NCBI GenBank assembly: GCA_018780805.1
Contig: JADMJD010000054.1
Span: forward strand, 1-44,579
DNA length: 44,579 nucleotides
Source: Rubrivivax sp.
GTDB taxonomy: Bacteria; Pseudomonadota; Gammaproteobacteria; Burkholderiales; Burkholderiaceae_C
Reading direction: 5' to 3'
Made by a program: the position numbers and the translations under genes
The notes under the pieces: model-generated
The model's input: only the letters and a program-made list of their open reading frames with translations
What the model was told of the DNA's origin: nothing
Databases searched by the model: none
Shown: positions 18,799-27,504 of the stretch, in pieces
How positions within the stretch are numbered: position 1 is the first letter of the stretch
Layout of the letters: every line of letters begins with the position of its first letter

Positions 18799-21536
18799 GC
18801 CAGATCCGCAAACGTCCACCGCGACACGCTGACCCGGGTGCCCCGGGTCTGGTTGCCGCCGAGCATCCAGAACTCGGACTGCGACGCCGCGACCTCGAGC
18901 ACAAAGCCGACATGGTGCCCGCCCCCGGGCACGTTCACGACCACCACGTCGCCGGCTGCCGGCGGCAACGGCGGGGTGGCGGGTGGCGTCGCCGGCATCG
19001 GCCCGGTGCGTGACCAGCCGCGCCAGTTCTTGGCACCCTCGGGCGCCACCGGAATGGCCAGGGTCTGGGCCGGCTGGACGAGGTTGTTGTGCTGCTCCAG
19101 CACCCAGGCGACGAACATGCCACACCAGGGCGTGGAGTCGCCCTGTGGGGCCAGCCCGCGGCCGCAGGCTTGGAGGTAGCTGCACACCCGCGGGTTGCTG
19201 GTGGCCTGGCTGCTGCCGTTGAGTTCCACCTGGCCCAGCTCGCCCAGGGCCCAGTCCATCCACGGTGAAACGGGGTCACGCGGGAACACCGCCGTGGCCG
19301 GTGCGAGCAGGGTCTGGATCTGGGCTTCGTCGAGTTCGTCCAGTTGTTCCGGGTGTTGCACAGCGGCTGTCACCACCTTGCGTTGCCGCAAGGGTGTGGT
19401 GTTGTCGGCCTTGTAGCGGTACAGCACCGCGAGCGCCCGCAGGTCGTCACTGAAGCGGTCTTCGGTCAGCGGGATGCGCTGCGGGAAGGCCAGCTTGTGG
19501 TTGAGGTTCTGGCCCAGTGCCGATGCCAACGCCCAGGGGCTGCGCAGGCGAGGGCGGCTGCCCAGCACCGGTCCGATCACGTCACGGGCCTGCACCGGCG
19601 GACGCCCGACGAGCCGGGTGTAGGTGGCCAGGCTCAGGCGGTCAGTGTCACCCAGGCCCCGGTCGCGGCACTCGCGTCGAATGGCTTCGCGGGTGGTCTC
19701 GTCCAGCTTGCCGCTGGCCGGCTGCACGTTCAGCGCAATCTGCAGCGCAATGACCTCGCGGGGCAGCAGCTGGTCTTCAAAGGTGTTGCCGGCACCTTCC
19801 ACGGCAGGCAGGGTCGCCGGGTCGCCCGGTCCACCTTGTGGCCTGGGAGCCGACGGCGCCACCGCGCTGGGCGTTGCGGCCGGCGGCAAGGGCAGGGTGC
19901 CGATGCCCTTGAGCGCACCCTGCTGCGCCTCGCGCACGGCGCCGGCATTGCGCACCCGCACCAGCTTGCTCAGAAGATCGAACCAGAACGGCGCACCCAG
20001 CGAGACAAAGATGGTTGAAAGCAGCACGCCAGCGAGCCAGGGCAGCAGGCTCCAGGGCTCGAATTGCAAGACCATCGTCCCTGCACCCAGCGTGGGCAAG
20101 GGCACGGCTGCGGCGCCACCGCACCAGCTCGCTGCCCACTGGCTGGCCCCGCCGCTGGTCGGCGCCGGTTCCACCACCGTGCAGAACTGACGCCGGCGGT
20201 TGGCGCTGGAATGCCCCAGCGGCAGGCGGTCCATGATCTGCAACTCGCGGCGCACGCAGGTGTCGAACTGGTCCATCGAAGTCGGCCCCAGGCGTGCGCA
20301 GCGGTTGTAGGCCGAGGGGTCGGTCTGAAACAGCAGGCGCAGGCTGCCGCGTGTTTCGCTGTGGCGGATCAGCGCGAGCAGGCCCGACTTGCTGTCTTCG
20401 AGCGCTTGTGCTGCATCCAGCATCAAACGCCGCGTGTCGGCCGCTGCGCTGGCCGTGCTGGCCGCACGCACCCAGGCCGACACGTGGCTCATGCAGTTGT
20501 AGGCGGCGCGTAGGCGGTGCGGGCTGCCAGCGCCAAGGTCGGTTTGCGTTTTCTGGATCGTTTGTTCGATGTACGGCAGCAGAGCCGGCAGCATGGTCTG
20601 CCAGGTATCGGCGTTCGACAGGTACTTGCCCTCCTCCCAGGCCTTGTCTGGCACGGCCTTGGGCACCCCGGTGGCGTCCTTCACGTCTTTGCACAGGGTC
20701 TCGGCGTCCGACACGTAGTGGCCGTAGCCCGCGACTGCCTTGTCGCGGCGAAAGGCCTCACGCAGCGCTGCGATGGCGTCGATGAGCCGGGCCACGGTAC
20801 GGGTTTCCGGATCGACCACCACCGTCACCGCACCGCCCACCGGCGCAGCGCTGTCCTTTTGCTCTACGACGCGGTCCGCGATCCGGCCCAGACCGGCGCG
20901 CAGTTCGGGGTCGGCTCCGAGCGTGTTGCTGATGTGGACCGTGTCCACGTTCAGCAGCACGCACATCAGCAAGGCCAGGGTCAGGCCGACCTGACCGGCG
21001 CGGCGTTTGTACCAGCCCTCGGACCGGTTACCGATGTCGGTGAACCAGCGCGCGATGGCCGCTTCAAACCCGCCCCAGTTGCGTTCGTTGCCCACCACCA
21101 ATCCACGCAGGCCGCGGATCAGCTTTGCGCGGCGGCTGTTGGCGCCGGTGGCCTGGTCGATCTGGTCGAGAAACCGGTCCGGCGAGGCGAAGTCTTCGCT
21201 GGCGTGGCGCCCCTTGGGGTTCAACTCCATCAGCAGCGCGCGGGCAAACAGATCCGGGGGAATCGCCGATGGTCCGCGGGTCACCTTCAGGCGCATCATG
21301 CTGCCCGGCTGGGCCTGGTCGCCATCGGACAGTGCAAACAGCAGCGGGTTTGCGTAAAGCCTCTGCTGCAGGTCGTCATCCTGCGCTACGGCCTCGTGCA
21401 CCAGCCGGTGCAGGTTTTGCACGCGGCCACGCAGAAAGGTCCCATGCCAGATCTCCTGCACCTTCATCACCAGCAGCGACAGGCTGGCATAGATGAGCAC
21501 CAGGCCGATGGCCACCTCGATCAAGACGTTGTCCAT
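18795..21536 (-). CDS. Three-TM membrane protein fused to PG-binding-like and TIGR02594 hydrolase domains
   Basis: A 913-residue protein. TM1 is at about 4-24 (IEVAIGLVLIYASLSLLVM), TM2 at 182-197 and TM3 at 498-522, the last in a VSLGAPFWFDLLSKLV block. The TM1 and TM3 segments recall a widespread uncharacterised membrane family. Residues 588-643 look like a peptidoglycan-binding repeat (IALQIALNV, GKLDETTREAIRREC). Residues about 758-911 match TIGR02594 (NlpC/P60/CHAP-like) with catalytic Cys805 in PWCGMFVAWV, His875 in GGGHHVGF and Asn895 in GGNQ. The region 198-497 has six Cys (282, 348, 413, 427, 452, 472), suggesting a periplasmic disulfide-bonded domain. By the positive-inside rule the segments 25-180 and 523-913 would be cytoplasmic, which conflicts with a cell-wall role. 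It is the last gene of a three-gene unit, 8 bp after the protease-SleB gene. Function is not known. Confidence 0.75.
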   Translation of the reverse strand: MDNVLIEVAIGLVLIYASLSLLVMKVQEIWHGTFLRGRVQNLHRLVHEAVAQDDDLQQRLYANPLLFALSDGDQAQPGSMMRLKVTRGPSAIPPDLFARALLMELNPKGRHASEDFASPDRFLDQIDQATGANSRRAKLIRGLRGLVVGNERNWGGFEAAIARWFTDIGNRSEGWYKRRAGQVGLTLALLMCVLLNVDTVHISNTLGADPELRAGLGRIADRVVEQKDSAAPVGGAVTVVVDPETRTVARLIDAIAALREAFRRDKAVAGYGHYVSDAETLCKDVKDATGVPKAVPDKAWEEGKYLSNADTWQTMLPALLPYIEQTIQKTQTDLGAGSPHRLRAAYNCMSHVSAWVRAASTASAAADTRRLMLDAAQALEDSKSGLLALIRHSETRGSLRLLFQTDPSAYNRCARLGPTSMDQFDTCVRRELQIMDRLPLGHSSANRRRQFCTVVEPAPTSGGASQWAASWCGGAAAVPLPTLGAGTMVLQFEPWSLLPWLAGVLLSTIFVSLGAPFWFDLLSKLVRVRNAGAVREAQQGALKGIGTLPLPPAATPSAVAPSAPRPQGGPGDPATLPAVEGAGNTFEDQLLPREVIALQIALNVQPASGKLDETTREAIRRECRDRGLGDTDRLSLATYTRLVGRPPVQARDVIGPVLGSRPRLRSPWALASALGQNLNHKLAFPQRIPLTEDRFSDDLRALAVLYRYKADNTTPLRQRKVVTAAVQHPEQLDELDEAQIQTLLAPATAVFPRDPVSPWMDWALGELGQVELNGSSQATSNPRVCSYLQACGRGLAPQGDSTPWCGMFVAWVLEQHNNLVQPAQTLAIPVAPEGAKNWRGWSRTGPMPATPPATPPLPPAAGDVVVVNVPGGGHHVGFVLEVAASQSEFWMLGGNQTRGTRVSVSRWTFADLA

Positions 21537-21544
21537 GTCGCCGC

Positions 21545-22966
21545 CTATCGGATGTCGTTGTAGAACTCATGCCGCCCGATCACCGCACAAGGGCGTTTGT
21601 CGTTCAGCCAGTGAGGCCGCGTACGCAGCCACGTGGCCACGTAGTGCCGGGCGCCGACCGTGGGGTCGGGCAACTGGCCGCCCAGGGCCTGCGCGGCGAT
21701 GTTTAGCGCCGCCAGGAACGGCGCGTCGTTCTGTGCTGCGACCCGCTCCAGCGCTGAGCGGTTAGGGTCATTGCGGTTCCAGCAGCTGAACTGCGCAGGG
21801 TCCAGGCACACCTCGGCTACGCTGGCGCGGCCGCGATAGCCGGTGCGCCAGCGGTTGAGCACCACGGCCGCCACGGCCGCCATGCCCGGCTCTCCATCGC
21901 CGCGGGCTTCGCCCCACAAAGTCCGTGCCAGAACCTGCAAGTCGTGTGCCGCCGGGCCGCCGGCGCCAGGCGTGACCGCGGGCGCCACCGTGGGGGCTTG
22001 TGGTGCCGGCAACGCTGGCCAATCGTCCGCGCGCAGTGTGGCCAGGTCGTGCCGTGTGAAGGGTTTGACGCTGAACCAGTCCAGCGCCGGCTTTACCCGC
22101 GTCATCAGGGCGTTGGCGCCCATGGCACTGGCCGGGTCAAGCGCGCCGATGTGCATGCCGAGCAGGTGGTCTCCCGCGCTCCAGAGAGCCCCGCCACTGT
22201 CGCCTGCTACTGTGGGGCTAGCGGTGGCGTAGCCCAGCCCGTCCTCGAGGAAGTAGGTGCTGGTGGCGTTGGCACCGGTCACGACCTCACCGGACCACTG
22301 CACCAGCAGACGACCGTCCAGCGGCCCGCCCGGGCGTTGCAGGGCAACGGGCAGCGCAGGTCCGATCTGGTCGTTCAACCCCGCCGGCAGCCACTCGGGA
22401 TCCAGTGTGCGCAAGGCGTGCAGGCTGCCGCTGTCCAGTTCCACCAGGGCGGCGTCCAACCGCGTGGCGGGTTGACCCACCGGGCGCAGCGGGGCCCATT
22501 CGCAGAGTTGGCCAGTCACGCTGCCGAGCGCCGCGTGGCCGATGTGGACCCCGTCGCGGAAGCGTGCTGCCGCGTCCGGGGCCACCACGTGGGCGCAGGT
22601 GAGCAGGTAGTGGCGCTCCGGGCTCAGCCGGTCGCGCACCAGCGCCGTGGCGGTGCCGATCTCGTTTGTGCGTTGCGCCGTCAGCTGCGGCGGGACCGCC
22701 GCCTGCGCCCGTGCCTGCCCGGCGTGCAAGGCCACCAGCGGCAGGGTGTGCCCGCCCAGATGCAGAGTCTTCGGGACGGTCCGGACGCTCACGCCTTCCC
22801 GCAAGACCACCTGCAGCGCGGTGCCGGGTGCGGCCCGAAGCGGCATCGTGATGGCCTGCACGGCCTGGGGGCACCACCAGTCGGGGCCGACGCCGTCGTG
22901 GCGGTACCAGCGCCAGGCCAGATGGCGGCTGGCGATCTGGAAGGCCGACAGGGCGGGCCGGCTCAC
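21545..22966 (-). CDS. Trypsin-like serine protease fused to SleB-type cell-wall hydrolase
   Basis: A 473-residue protein with two enzymatic domains. Residues about 90-300 are trypsin-like, with the triad His126 in TCAHVV, Asp171 in RLDAALVEL and Ser257 in AGDSGGALW. After a Pro/Ala-rich linker (318-338), residues about 341-471 match the SleB/Hydrolase_2 family (Pfam PF07486): LARTLWGEARGDGEPGM with catalytic Glu353, AVVLNRWRTGY, QFSCWN and ARHYVATWLR. The N-terminal 85 residues are of unknown type. No Sec, Tat or lipoprotein leader is apparent from the GTG start, which overlaps the stop of the upstream lipoprotein gene as GTGA. Both activities look intact. The combination in one chain is not one I recognise. 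The downstream membrane protein starts after 8 bp. Confidence 0.8.
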   Translation of the reverse strand: MSRPALSAFQIASRHLAWRWYRHDGVGPDWWCPQAVQAITMPLRAAPGTALQVVLREGVSVRTVPKTLHLGGHTLPLVALHAGQARAQAAVPPQLTAQRTNEIGTATALVRDRLSPERHYLLTCAHVVAPDAAARFRDGVHIGHAALGSVTGQLCEWAPLRPVGQPATRLDAALVELDSGSLHALRTLDPEWLPAGLNDQIGPALPVALQRPGGPLDGRLLVQWSGEVVTGANATSTYFLEDGLGYATASPTVAGDSGGALWSAGDHLLGMHIGALDPASAMGANALMTRVKPALDWFSVKPFTRHDLATLRADDWPALPAPQAPTVAPAVTPGAGGPAAHDLQVLARTLWGEARGDGEPGMAAVAAVVLNRWRTGYRGRASVAEVCLDPAQFSCWNRNDPNRSALERVAAQNDAPFLAALNIAAQALGGQLPDPTVGARHYVATWLRTRPHWLNDKRPCAVIGRHEFYNDIR

Positions 22967-24306
22967 CGCAGAGCCCCGATGGGGGTGACCTGGACCTGCG
23001 GGGTGCTGCTGGCGCTGCTGGCGGCGCCAGCAGCGCTGTCGGTGGCGCGCCGCAGCAATTCGGCCGTGAAGCCACCGAGATCACCCTCGGTGCAACCCAG
23101 GTCGGCGGCATGGTTGCGGGCGCTGAGGACACGGGCTGCATGTTGGGTCCGCCAATGTGCCGTCAGTGCGGCTTGCTGCTCCAGCCGGGCTTGTTCGTGC
23201 AGCCAGAAGTCCTTCACTGCTTGCGCCGAGTCGACGGTCAGCCCCGCCAAGCGGGCTGGCGTCGGCACCCACGCCGTGGCCGGCGCGGCGCCGCTCTGTC
23301 CCGTGGCACGGCTGACGAAGCGACGCTCCGCCGCAATGCCCTGTTCGAACGCCTGGGCGATCTCGCGGGCCGCGTCGAAGGGATTGCGGGGCTCGGCGGC
23401 ACGGCCGGCCAAGGCCTGCTCCAGGGCGCTGTTTAGCGTGCCCCGCCGTTGCCGCAGCCGTGTGCCCGCGCCGCCCAGCTCGCGTGCCAGCCGAGTGGCC
23501 GCCGCCCACTCGTCGTTGGCCTTTTTCATCAAGGCGGCGGTGCTGTCTGTGAAGGCCTGTGTCGGGTCGGGCAGGGGCACGGGTGCGCCACCCTGGCCGA
23601 TGGCGGACAGCCGCGTGCGCTGTACTTCGGTCTGCCCGCGTTGGACGGGGGCCTTCGGTTTCAGATGCAGCGACAGCAGGACACGTGTGCGTGCCTGGGC
23701 ATGGTCGGTGATGGCCCGGGCCAACGCTGCGTTGAGCGCCAGCAGCCCCGGGCCGCCGTCGTCGGGCGCCAGGCCTTGGGGGTAGACCTCTGCCTCTGCT
23801 TCGGCCATCGCGCAGGCCATGCGTGTGGCCACACGGGCGTAGATCTTGTCCCGCTCCGGGATGCCGGCGTTCAGCAGCCCGTAGGTCGCCGTGGCAAACG
23901 CGACGGTGTCGATCGTGCGCCATGCGGGCTCACGGACCTTCTTGGCCAGGAAGAAGGAGCCCAGCGGCCACAGCAGGGCGTTGTACGCGGTGTTGAGGTT
24001 GGTGCGCTCGACAGACAGGGTGACCAATTCGCGCCGCCACTCGTCGGCTTCCCACATTGCACGGCCCAGGCCGCCGTGGAAGCCATCGATGTCGATGGCC
24101 AGGGCGGCGCAACGTGTGTCGTGGGCATCCTTCGGCACGCAGGGCACGTGGGCACGCTCGACCTGGCCGCCTGTGTGCAGCGGAAAGCGGCGGTTATCCT
24201 GGCGGCTGGGCAGCGGCTGCAGGATGCTGCAACCCAAGGTCAGGGTCAGCGCCGCAGCGGGGGCTGCCAGCCTGGCGATGCTGAGCGAGGGACGGCTGGG
24301 GCGCAT
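22963..24306 (-). CDS. Putative lipoprotein of unknown family
   Basis: A 447-residue protein that I do not recognise. The leader RLAAPAAALTLTLGCSIL has a lipobox-like end with Cys26, so outer- or inner-membrane lipidation is likely. The start at 24306 was chosen because TGGAGGA lies nine bases upstream; an ATG at 24342 has no such site. After the leader come a Cys pair (CVPKDAHDTRC), an acidic DIDGFHGGLG segment, a hydrophobic patch (YNALLWPLGSFFL, about 110-122), and a long Ala/Arg/Glu-rich, probably helical, C-terminal half (about 250-420). It is the first gene of the unit with the protease-SleB fusion (GTGA overlap) and the membrane hydrolase, so the three probably act together at the envelope. 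No catalytic motif is visible. Confidence 0.65.
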   Translation of the reverse strand: MRPSRPSLSIARLAAPAAALTLTLGCSILQPLPSRQDNRRFPLHTGGQVERAHVPCVPKDAHDTRCAALAIDIDGFHGGLGRAMWEADEWRRELVTLSVERTNLNTAYNALLWPLGSFFLAKKVREPAWRTIDTVAFATATYGLLNAGIPERDKIYARVATRMACAMAEAEAEVYPQGLAPDDGGPGLLALNAALARAITDHAQARTRVLLSLHLKPKAPVQRGQTEVQRTRLSAIGQGGAPVPLPDPTQAFTDSTAALMKKANDEWAAATRLARELGGAGTRLRQRRGTLNSALEQALAGRAAEPRNPFDAAREIAQAFEQGIAAERRFVSRATGQSGAAPATAWVPTPARLAGLTVDSAQAVKDFWLHEQARLEQQAALTAHWRTQHAARVLSARNHAADLGCTEGDLGGFTAELLRRATDSAAGAASSASSTPQVQVTPIGALR

Positions 24307-24456
24307 GGCGCATTCCTCCACAGGGACGTGAGCCGGACGCACGCTGAACCTAGCGTGGCCGACTCTGGGCCGCCAGTGTGGTCACAACCCCACCCACGGG
24401 CATCGCCAATGCGGTGTACCGAGCACCCCGGCACGGAACCTGCACGCCCTCGCGGC

Positions 24457-25074
24457 ATGACCGCCGCCTTGCCCGAAGAGATCCGCACCCATACGCTGTT
24501 CGAAGACGCGCAGGCGCTCTTCACCGGCACCTTGTTCGTCAGCCTGGCGCTGATCCTGTTTGCGCAGGTGGGCCTGCTCACGGGTGGCACGGCGGGCGCG
24601 GCCTTTGTGTTGCACTACGCCACCGGCATCGGCCTGGGCCAGCTGTTTTTCCTGATCAACCTGCCGTTCTACTGGTTCGCCTGGCGGCGCATGGGGCGAG
24701 AGTTCACGCTGAAGACCTTCCTCGCGATCACGCTGCTGTCGGCCTTCACCGAGTTCTCGCCGCGCCTGTTTGCCATCGAGCGACTGCACCCGGGTTATGC
24801 CGCGGTGCTGGGCGGGCTGCTGCTGGGCTCGGGCTGTTTGTTCCTGGCGCGCCACCGCGCCAGCCTGGGCGGGGCCACCATCGTGTCGCTCTACCTGCAG
24901 CAAAGCCGGGGCTGGCGCGCCGGCGCGGTGCAGATGGGCATCGACTGCAGCATCGTGCTGCTGGCGCTCACCGTGGTGCCACCCGACCGTGTGGCCTGGT
25001 CGGTGCTGGCCGCGGTGGTGATGAATTTGTTCATCGCCATCAACCACCGGCCCGGTCGTTATGCCGTGCTGTGA
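24457..25074 (+). CDS. YitT-family membrane protein
   Basis: A 205-residue membrane protein with about five to six hydrophobic segments and the YitT-type (Pfam PF02588) opening: THTLFEDAQALFTGTLFVSLALILF, then GLLTGGTAGAAFVLHY, where GLxTGGTxG is the family mark. Later segments are GQLFFLINLPFYWFAW and VLGGLLLGSGCLFLARHRASLGG. YitT proteins are of uncertain function and have been linked to small-molecule or metal transport in various contexts. No partner gene adjoins it. Start at 24457 (MTAALPEEIR) was chosen to match the usual short cytoplasmic lead. The 150-bp gap before it (24307-24456) shows no feature that I can support beyond the divergent lipoprotein ribosome site. Confidence 0.82.
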   Translation: MTAALPEEIRTHTLFEDAQALFTGTLFVSLALILFAQVGLLTGGTAGAAFVLHYATGIGLGQLFFLINLPFYWFAWRRMGREFTLKTFLAITLLSAFTEFSPRLFAIERLHPGYAAVLGGLLLGSGCLFLARHRASLGGATIVSLYLQQSRGWRAGAVQMGIDCSIVLLALTVVPPDRVAWSVLAAVVMNLFIAINHRPGRYAVL

Positions 25075-25089
25075 GCGCGGTGCGCTGAG

Positions 25090-26649
25090 TCAGCGTTTCT
25101 TGGCCCAGCGCAGCTCGGTCATGTCGTTGGGCCACTGCACCAGGTCCACGTTCTGCGCCATCGCCCAGTTCAGCTTGCGGCGGTACAGCGGCACAAAGGG
25201 CAGGTCGGCTGCGACCTTCTGCAGCACCTCGCGCACCAGGCCGCGGCGTTTGGCCAGGTCGGGTTCGACGCGGATGGCGTCGATCAGCTTGTCCAGCGCC
25301 GGGTTGCTGTAGCGCCCGGCGTTGAAGCTGCCCAGACCGTCTTTGTCGTAGCTGCGGAACAGGCCGTTCAGCGAGTTCCAGGGGTCGGGTGACGCGGTCC
25401 AGCCGTATTCAATGAAACTCGCCGTGCCCTGCGTGAGCTTGGGGAAAAACTGGCTCGGCGCACTGGCGCGCAGCGTGGCGCGGATGCCCACCTGCGTCAG
25501 CATCGACACCGCGGCCTGGCAGACGTTTTGCCGCCACGTCACGTTCACACAATCCAGCGTGACGCCAAAGCCGTTGGGGTAGCCCGCTTCGGCCAGCAGC
25601 GCCTTGGCCCGCGCCGGGTCGAATGGCAGGGGTTTGCTGGCGCTGGCGTCCACGCCATCCACCAGCGGCGACAAAAACCCCCCGGTCGGCTCGGCCTGGC
25701 CGCGCAGCACCTTGTCGATGATCAGCGGGATGTTCAGCGCATGCGCCACGGCCTGGCGCACCCGCAGGTCCTTGAAGGGGTTGCGGCCCTTCACGTCGCT
25801 GAATTCCAGCTCGGGCCGCGCCTGGTCGAAGGTGAAGTACTGCTGGCCCAGCTCGGCCACGCCCGTCACCTTGAGCTTGCTTTCGCGCTGCAGGCGGGCG
25901 ATGTCCTGGAAGGGCGGGTCCAGCACCAGATCGACCTCGCCCGAGGCCAGCGCCGCCAGGCGTGTGGCGTCGCTCTTGATGACGATGAACTGCACCTCGG
26001 CCAGGTTGCCGTTGCGCGCATCGCCGCGGCCCCACCACGCATCGTGGCGCTGCAGCACGGTGCGCAGGTCGGATTCGTAGCTGGCCAGCTTGTAGGGCCC
26101 GGTGCCGTTGGCGTAGCGCGCGGTGTGGGTCTCCTGTTTGGCGTTGAAATCCTGCGCCACCTGCGCGCCGTGTTGCACGCTCCAGGCACGGCTCATGATG
26201 GAGATGTACTGCAGCTTTTCGGGCAGCACCGCGTCGGGCGCTTCCAGCAAAAAGTCCACTGCCAGCGGGCCGGCGGCACGCACCTCGGCCACGCCCTTGA
26301 GCTGGAAGGCACGCTGCGAGGTCTTGCCCATCGCGCGCTGCAGCGAAAACACCACGTCGTCCGCGGTCATCGTGCTGCCGTCGTGGAACTTCACGTCGGG
26401 CCGCAGCTGGAAGCGCCAGCGCCGCGGCTCGGGCTGCGACCACGACAGCGCCAGCGCCGGCTCCAGCTTGAACAACGCATCACGCCCCACCAGCGATTCG
26501 TGCACCTGGTAGGCGATGCGCGAGTGGTACAGCAGCGCCAGCGCATGCGGGTCTTGCGTCTGCGGGTCGAAGGCGCTGGCGATCTTCAGCGTCTGCGCCG
26601 TGGCCGCGGTGCCCAGCAGGGCCAGCACCAGCAACAGAAAGCGTTTCAT
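25090..26649 (-). CDS. Family-5 (DppA/OppA-like) ABC transporter substrate-binding protein
   Basis: A 519-residue periplasmic binding protein of solute-binding family 5, which binds peptides, opines, nickel or related ligands. The signal peptide ends GTAATAQ. Family blocks are visible: DPQTQDPHALALLYHSRIAYQVHESLV, FQLRPDVKFHDGSTMTADDVVFSL, ANGTGPYKL, RLAALASGEVDLVL and VRQAVAHALN. No permease or ATPase gene adjoins it, so the transporter core is elsewhere. Its ATG overlaps the stop of the upstream amidotransferase-class hydrolase gene (ATGA), which suggests that it imports a glutamyl- or peptide-type compound that the hydrolase then cleaves. This is contextual inference. Confidence 0.9.
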   Translation of the reverse strand: MKRFLLLVLALLGTAATAQTLKIASAFDPQTQDPHALALLYHSRIAYQVHESLVGRDALFKLEPALALSWSQPEPRRWRFQLRPDVKFHDGSTMTADDVVFSLQRAMGKTSQRAFQLKGVAEVRAAGPLAVDFLLEAPDAVLPEKLQYISIMSRAWSVQHGAQVAQDFNAKQETHTARYANGTGPYKLASYESDLRTVLQRHDAWWGRGDARNGNLAEVQFIVIKSDATRLAALASGEVDLVLDPPFQDIARLQRESKLKVTGVAELGQQYFTFDQARPELEFSDVKGRNPFKDLRVRQAVAHALNIPLIIDKVLRGQAEPTGGFLSPLVDGVDASASKPLPFDPARAKALLAEAGYPNGFGVTLDCVNVTWRQNVCQAAVSMLTQVGIRATLRASAPSQFFPKLTQGTASFIEYGWTASPDPWNSLNGLFRSYDKDGLGSFNAGRYSNPALDKLIDAIRVEPDLAKRRGLVREVLQKVAADLPFVPLYRRKLNWAMAQNVDLVQWPNDMTELRWAKKR

Positions 26650-27458
26650 GCGAACCTGCGGTCGCGCACCCCGCGCGCCGCCTCCAGAAAGTCGTTCAGG
26701 ATGGGGTGGCCGTCCAGCTGCTCGGCGTGCAGCTGGTCCAGGGCCATGAATTCGGGGTGCCACTGCATGCCGAACACGTAGCTCGGCCCGCGCCAGCGGA
26801 TGGCCTCCACCAAGCCGTCGGGCGCCTGGGCTTCGACCACCAGGTCGCGGCCCAGGTCCTTCACCGCCTGGTGGTGAATGCTGTTGACACTGGCCGTCTC
26901 CTGCCCCGCGTACAGCCCAGCCAGGCGTGTGCCGGGCACGAAGCGCACGGCATGGAACTGGCGTTCGTAGTGGGCCAGGTCGAGGTGGCCCACGTTGTCG
27001 GGGCGCTGGGTCGGGATGTCCTGGTACAGCGTGCCGCCGAAGGCCACGTTCAGCAACTGGCAGCCGCGGCAGACCCCCAGCACCGGCTTGCCGGCCTGGA
27101 TGAAACGGTCCACCAGGTCCATCTCGTAGCGGTCGCGCACGCGGTCGCCCTGCCACTCGGGTTTCAGCGGGGTCTCGCCATAGGTCTGCGGCGCGAGGTC
27201 GTTGCCGCCCTGCAGCACCAGGCCGTCCAGCGCCTCGGCATACCCGCGCAGGCTCAGGTCGGCGCGCTTGACCAGGCTGTCGCTCTCGACGGCGGGGATC
27301 ATCACCGCCAGCACCCGGGGCGACATCAGCCAGTGCGCGACGGATTGCTCCAGGTAGTGCAGGGTCTTGGTCCAGACGCCGCCCAGGTCCAGCACCGGGC
27401 CGCGGGGGTAGTAGATGCGGGCGGAGATGCCGATCAGCAGGGGCCGGTGGTCACTCAT
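26646..27458 (-). CDS. Peptidase C26 / gamma-glutamyl-GABA hydrolase-like protein
   Basis: A 270-residue class I glutamine-amidotransferase-fold hydrolase. The catalytic nucleophile is Cys130 in PVLGVCRGCQLLNV, with His234 and Glu236 in MQWHPEF, and the LQGGNDLAPQTYGE block is typical of the PuuD/peptidase C26 group. Members hydrolyse gamma-glutamyl bonds such as gamma-glutamyl-GABA in putrescine breakdown. It lacks a signal peptide and is cytoplasmic. No other putrescine gene adjoins, so the substrate is unproven. It is the first gene of a pair with the family-5 binding protein (4-bp overlap) and is divergent from the SulP gene across 46 bp. Confidence 0.87.
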   Translation of the reverse strand: MSDHRPLLIGISARIYYPRGPVLDLGGVWTKTLHYLEQSVAHWLMSPRVLAVMIPAVESDSLVKRADLSLRGYAEALDGLVLQGGNDLAPQTYGETPLKPEWQGDRVRDRYEMDLVDRFIQAGKPVLGVCRGCQLLNVAFGGTLYQDIPTQRPDNVGHLDLAHYERQFHAVRFVPGTRLAGLYAGQETASVNSIHHQAVKDLGRDLVVEAQAPDGLVEAIRWRGPSYVFGMQWHPEFMALDQLHAEQLDGHPILNDFLEAARGVRDRRFA

Positions 27459-27504
27459 CCGTGACAGTGTAGTGACCCCGCAGCAGGCTGATAGGCTTGT
27501 GGCC

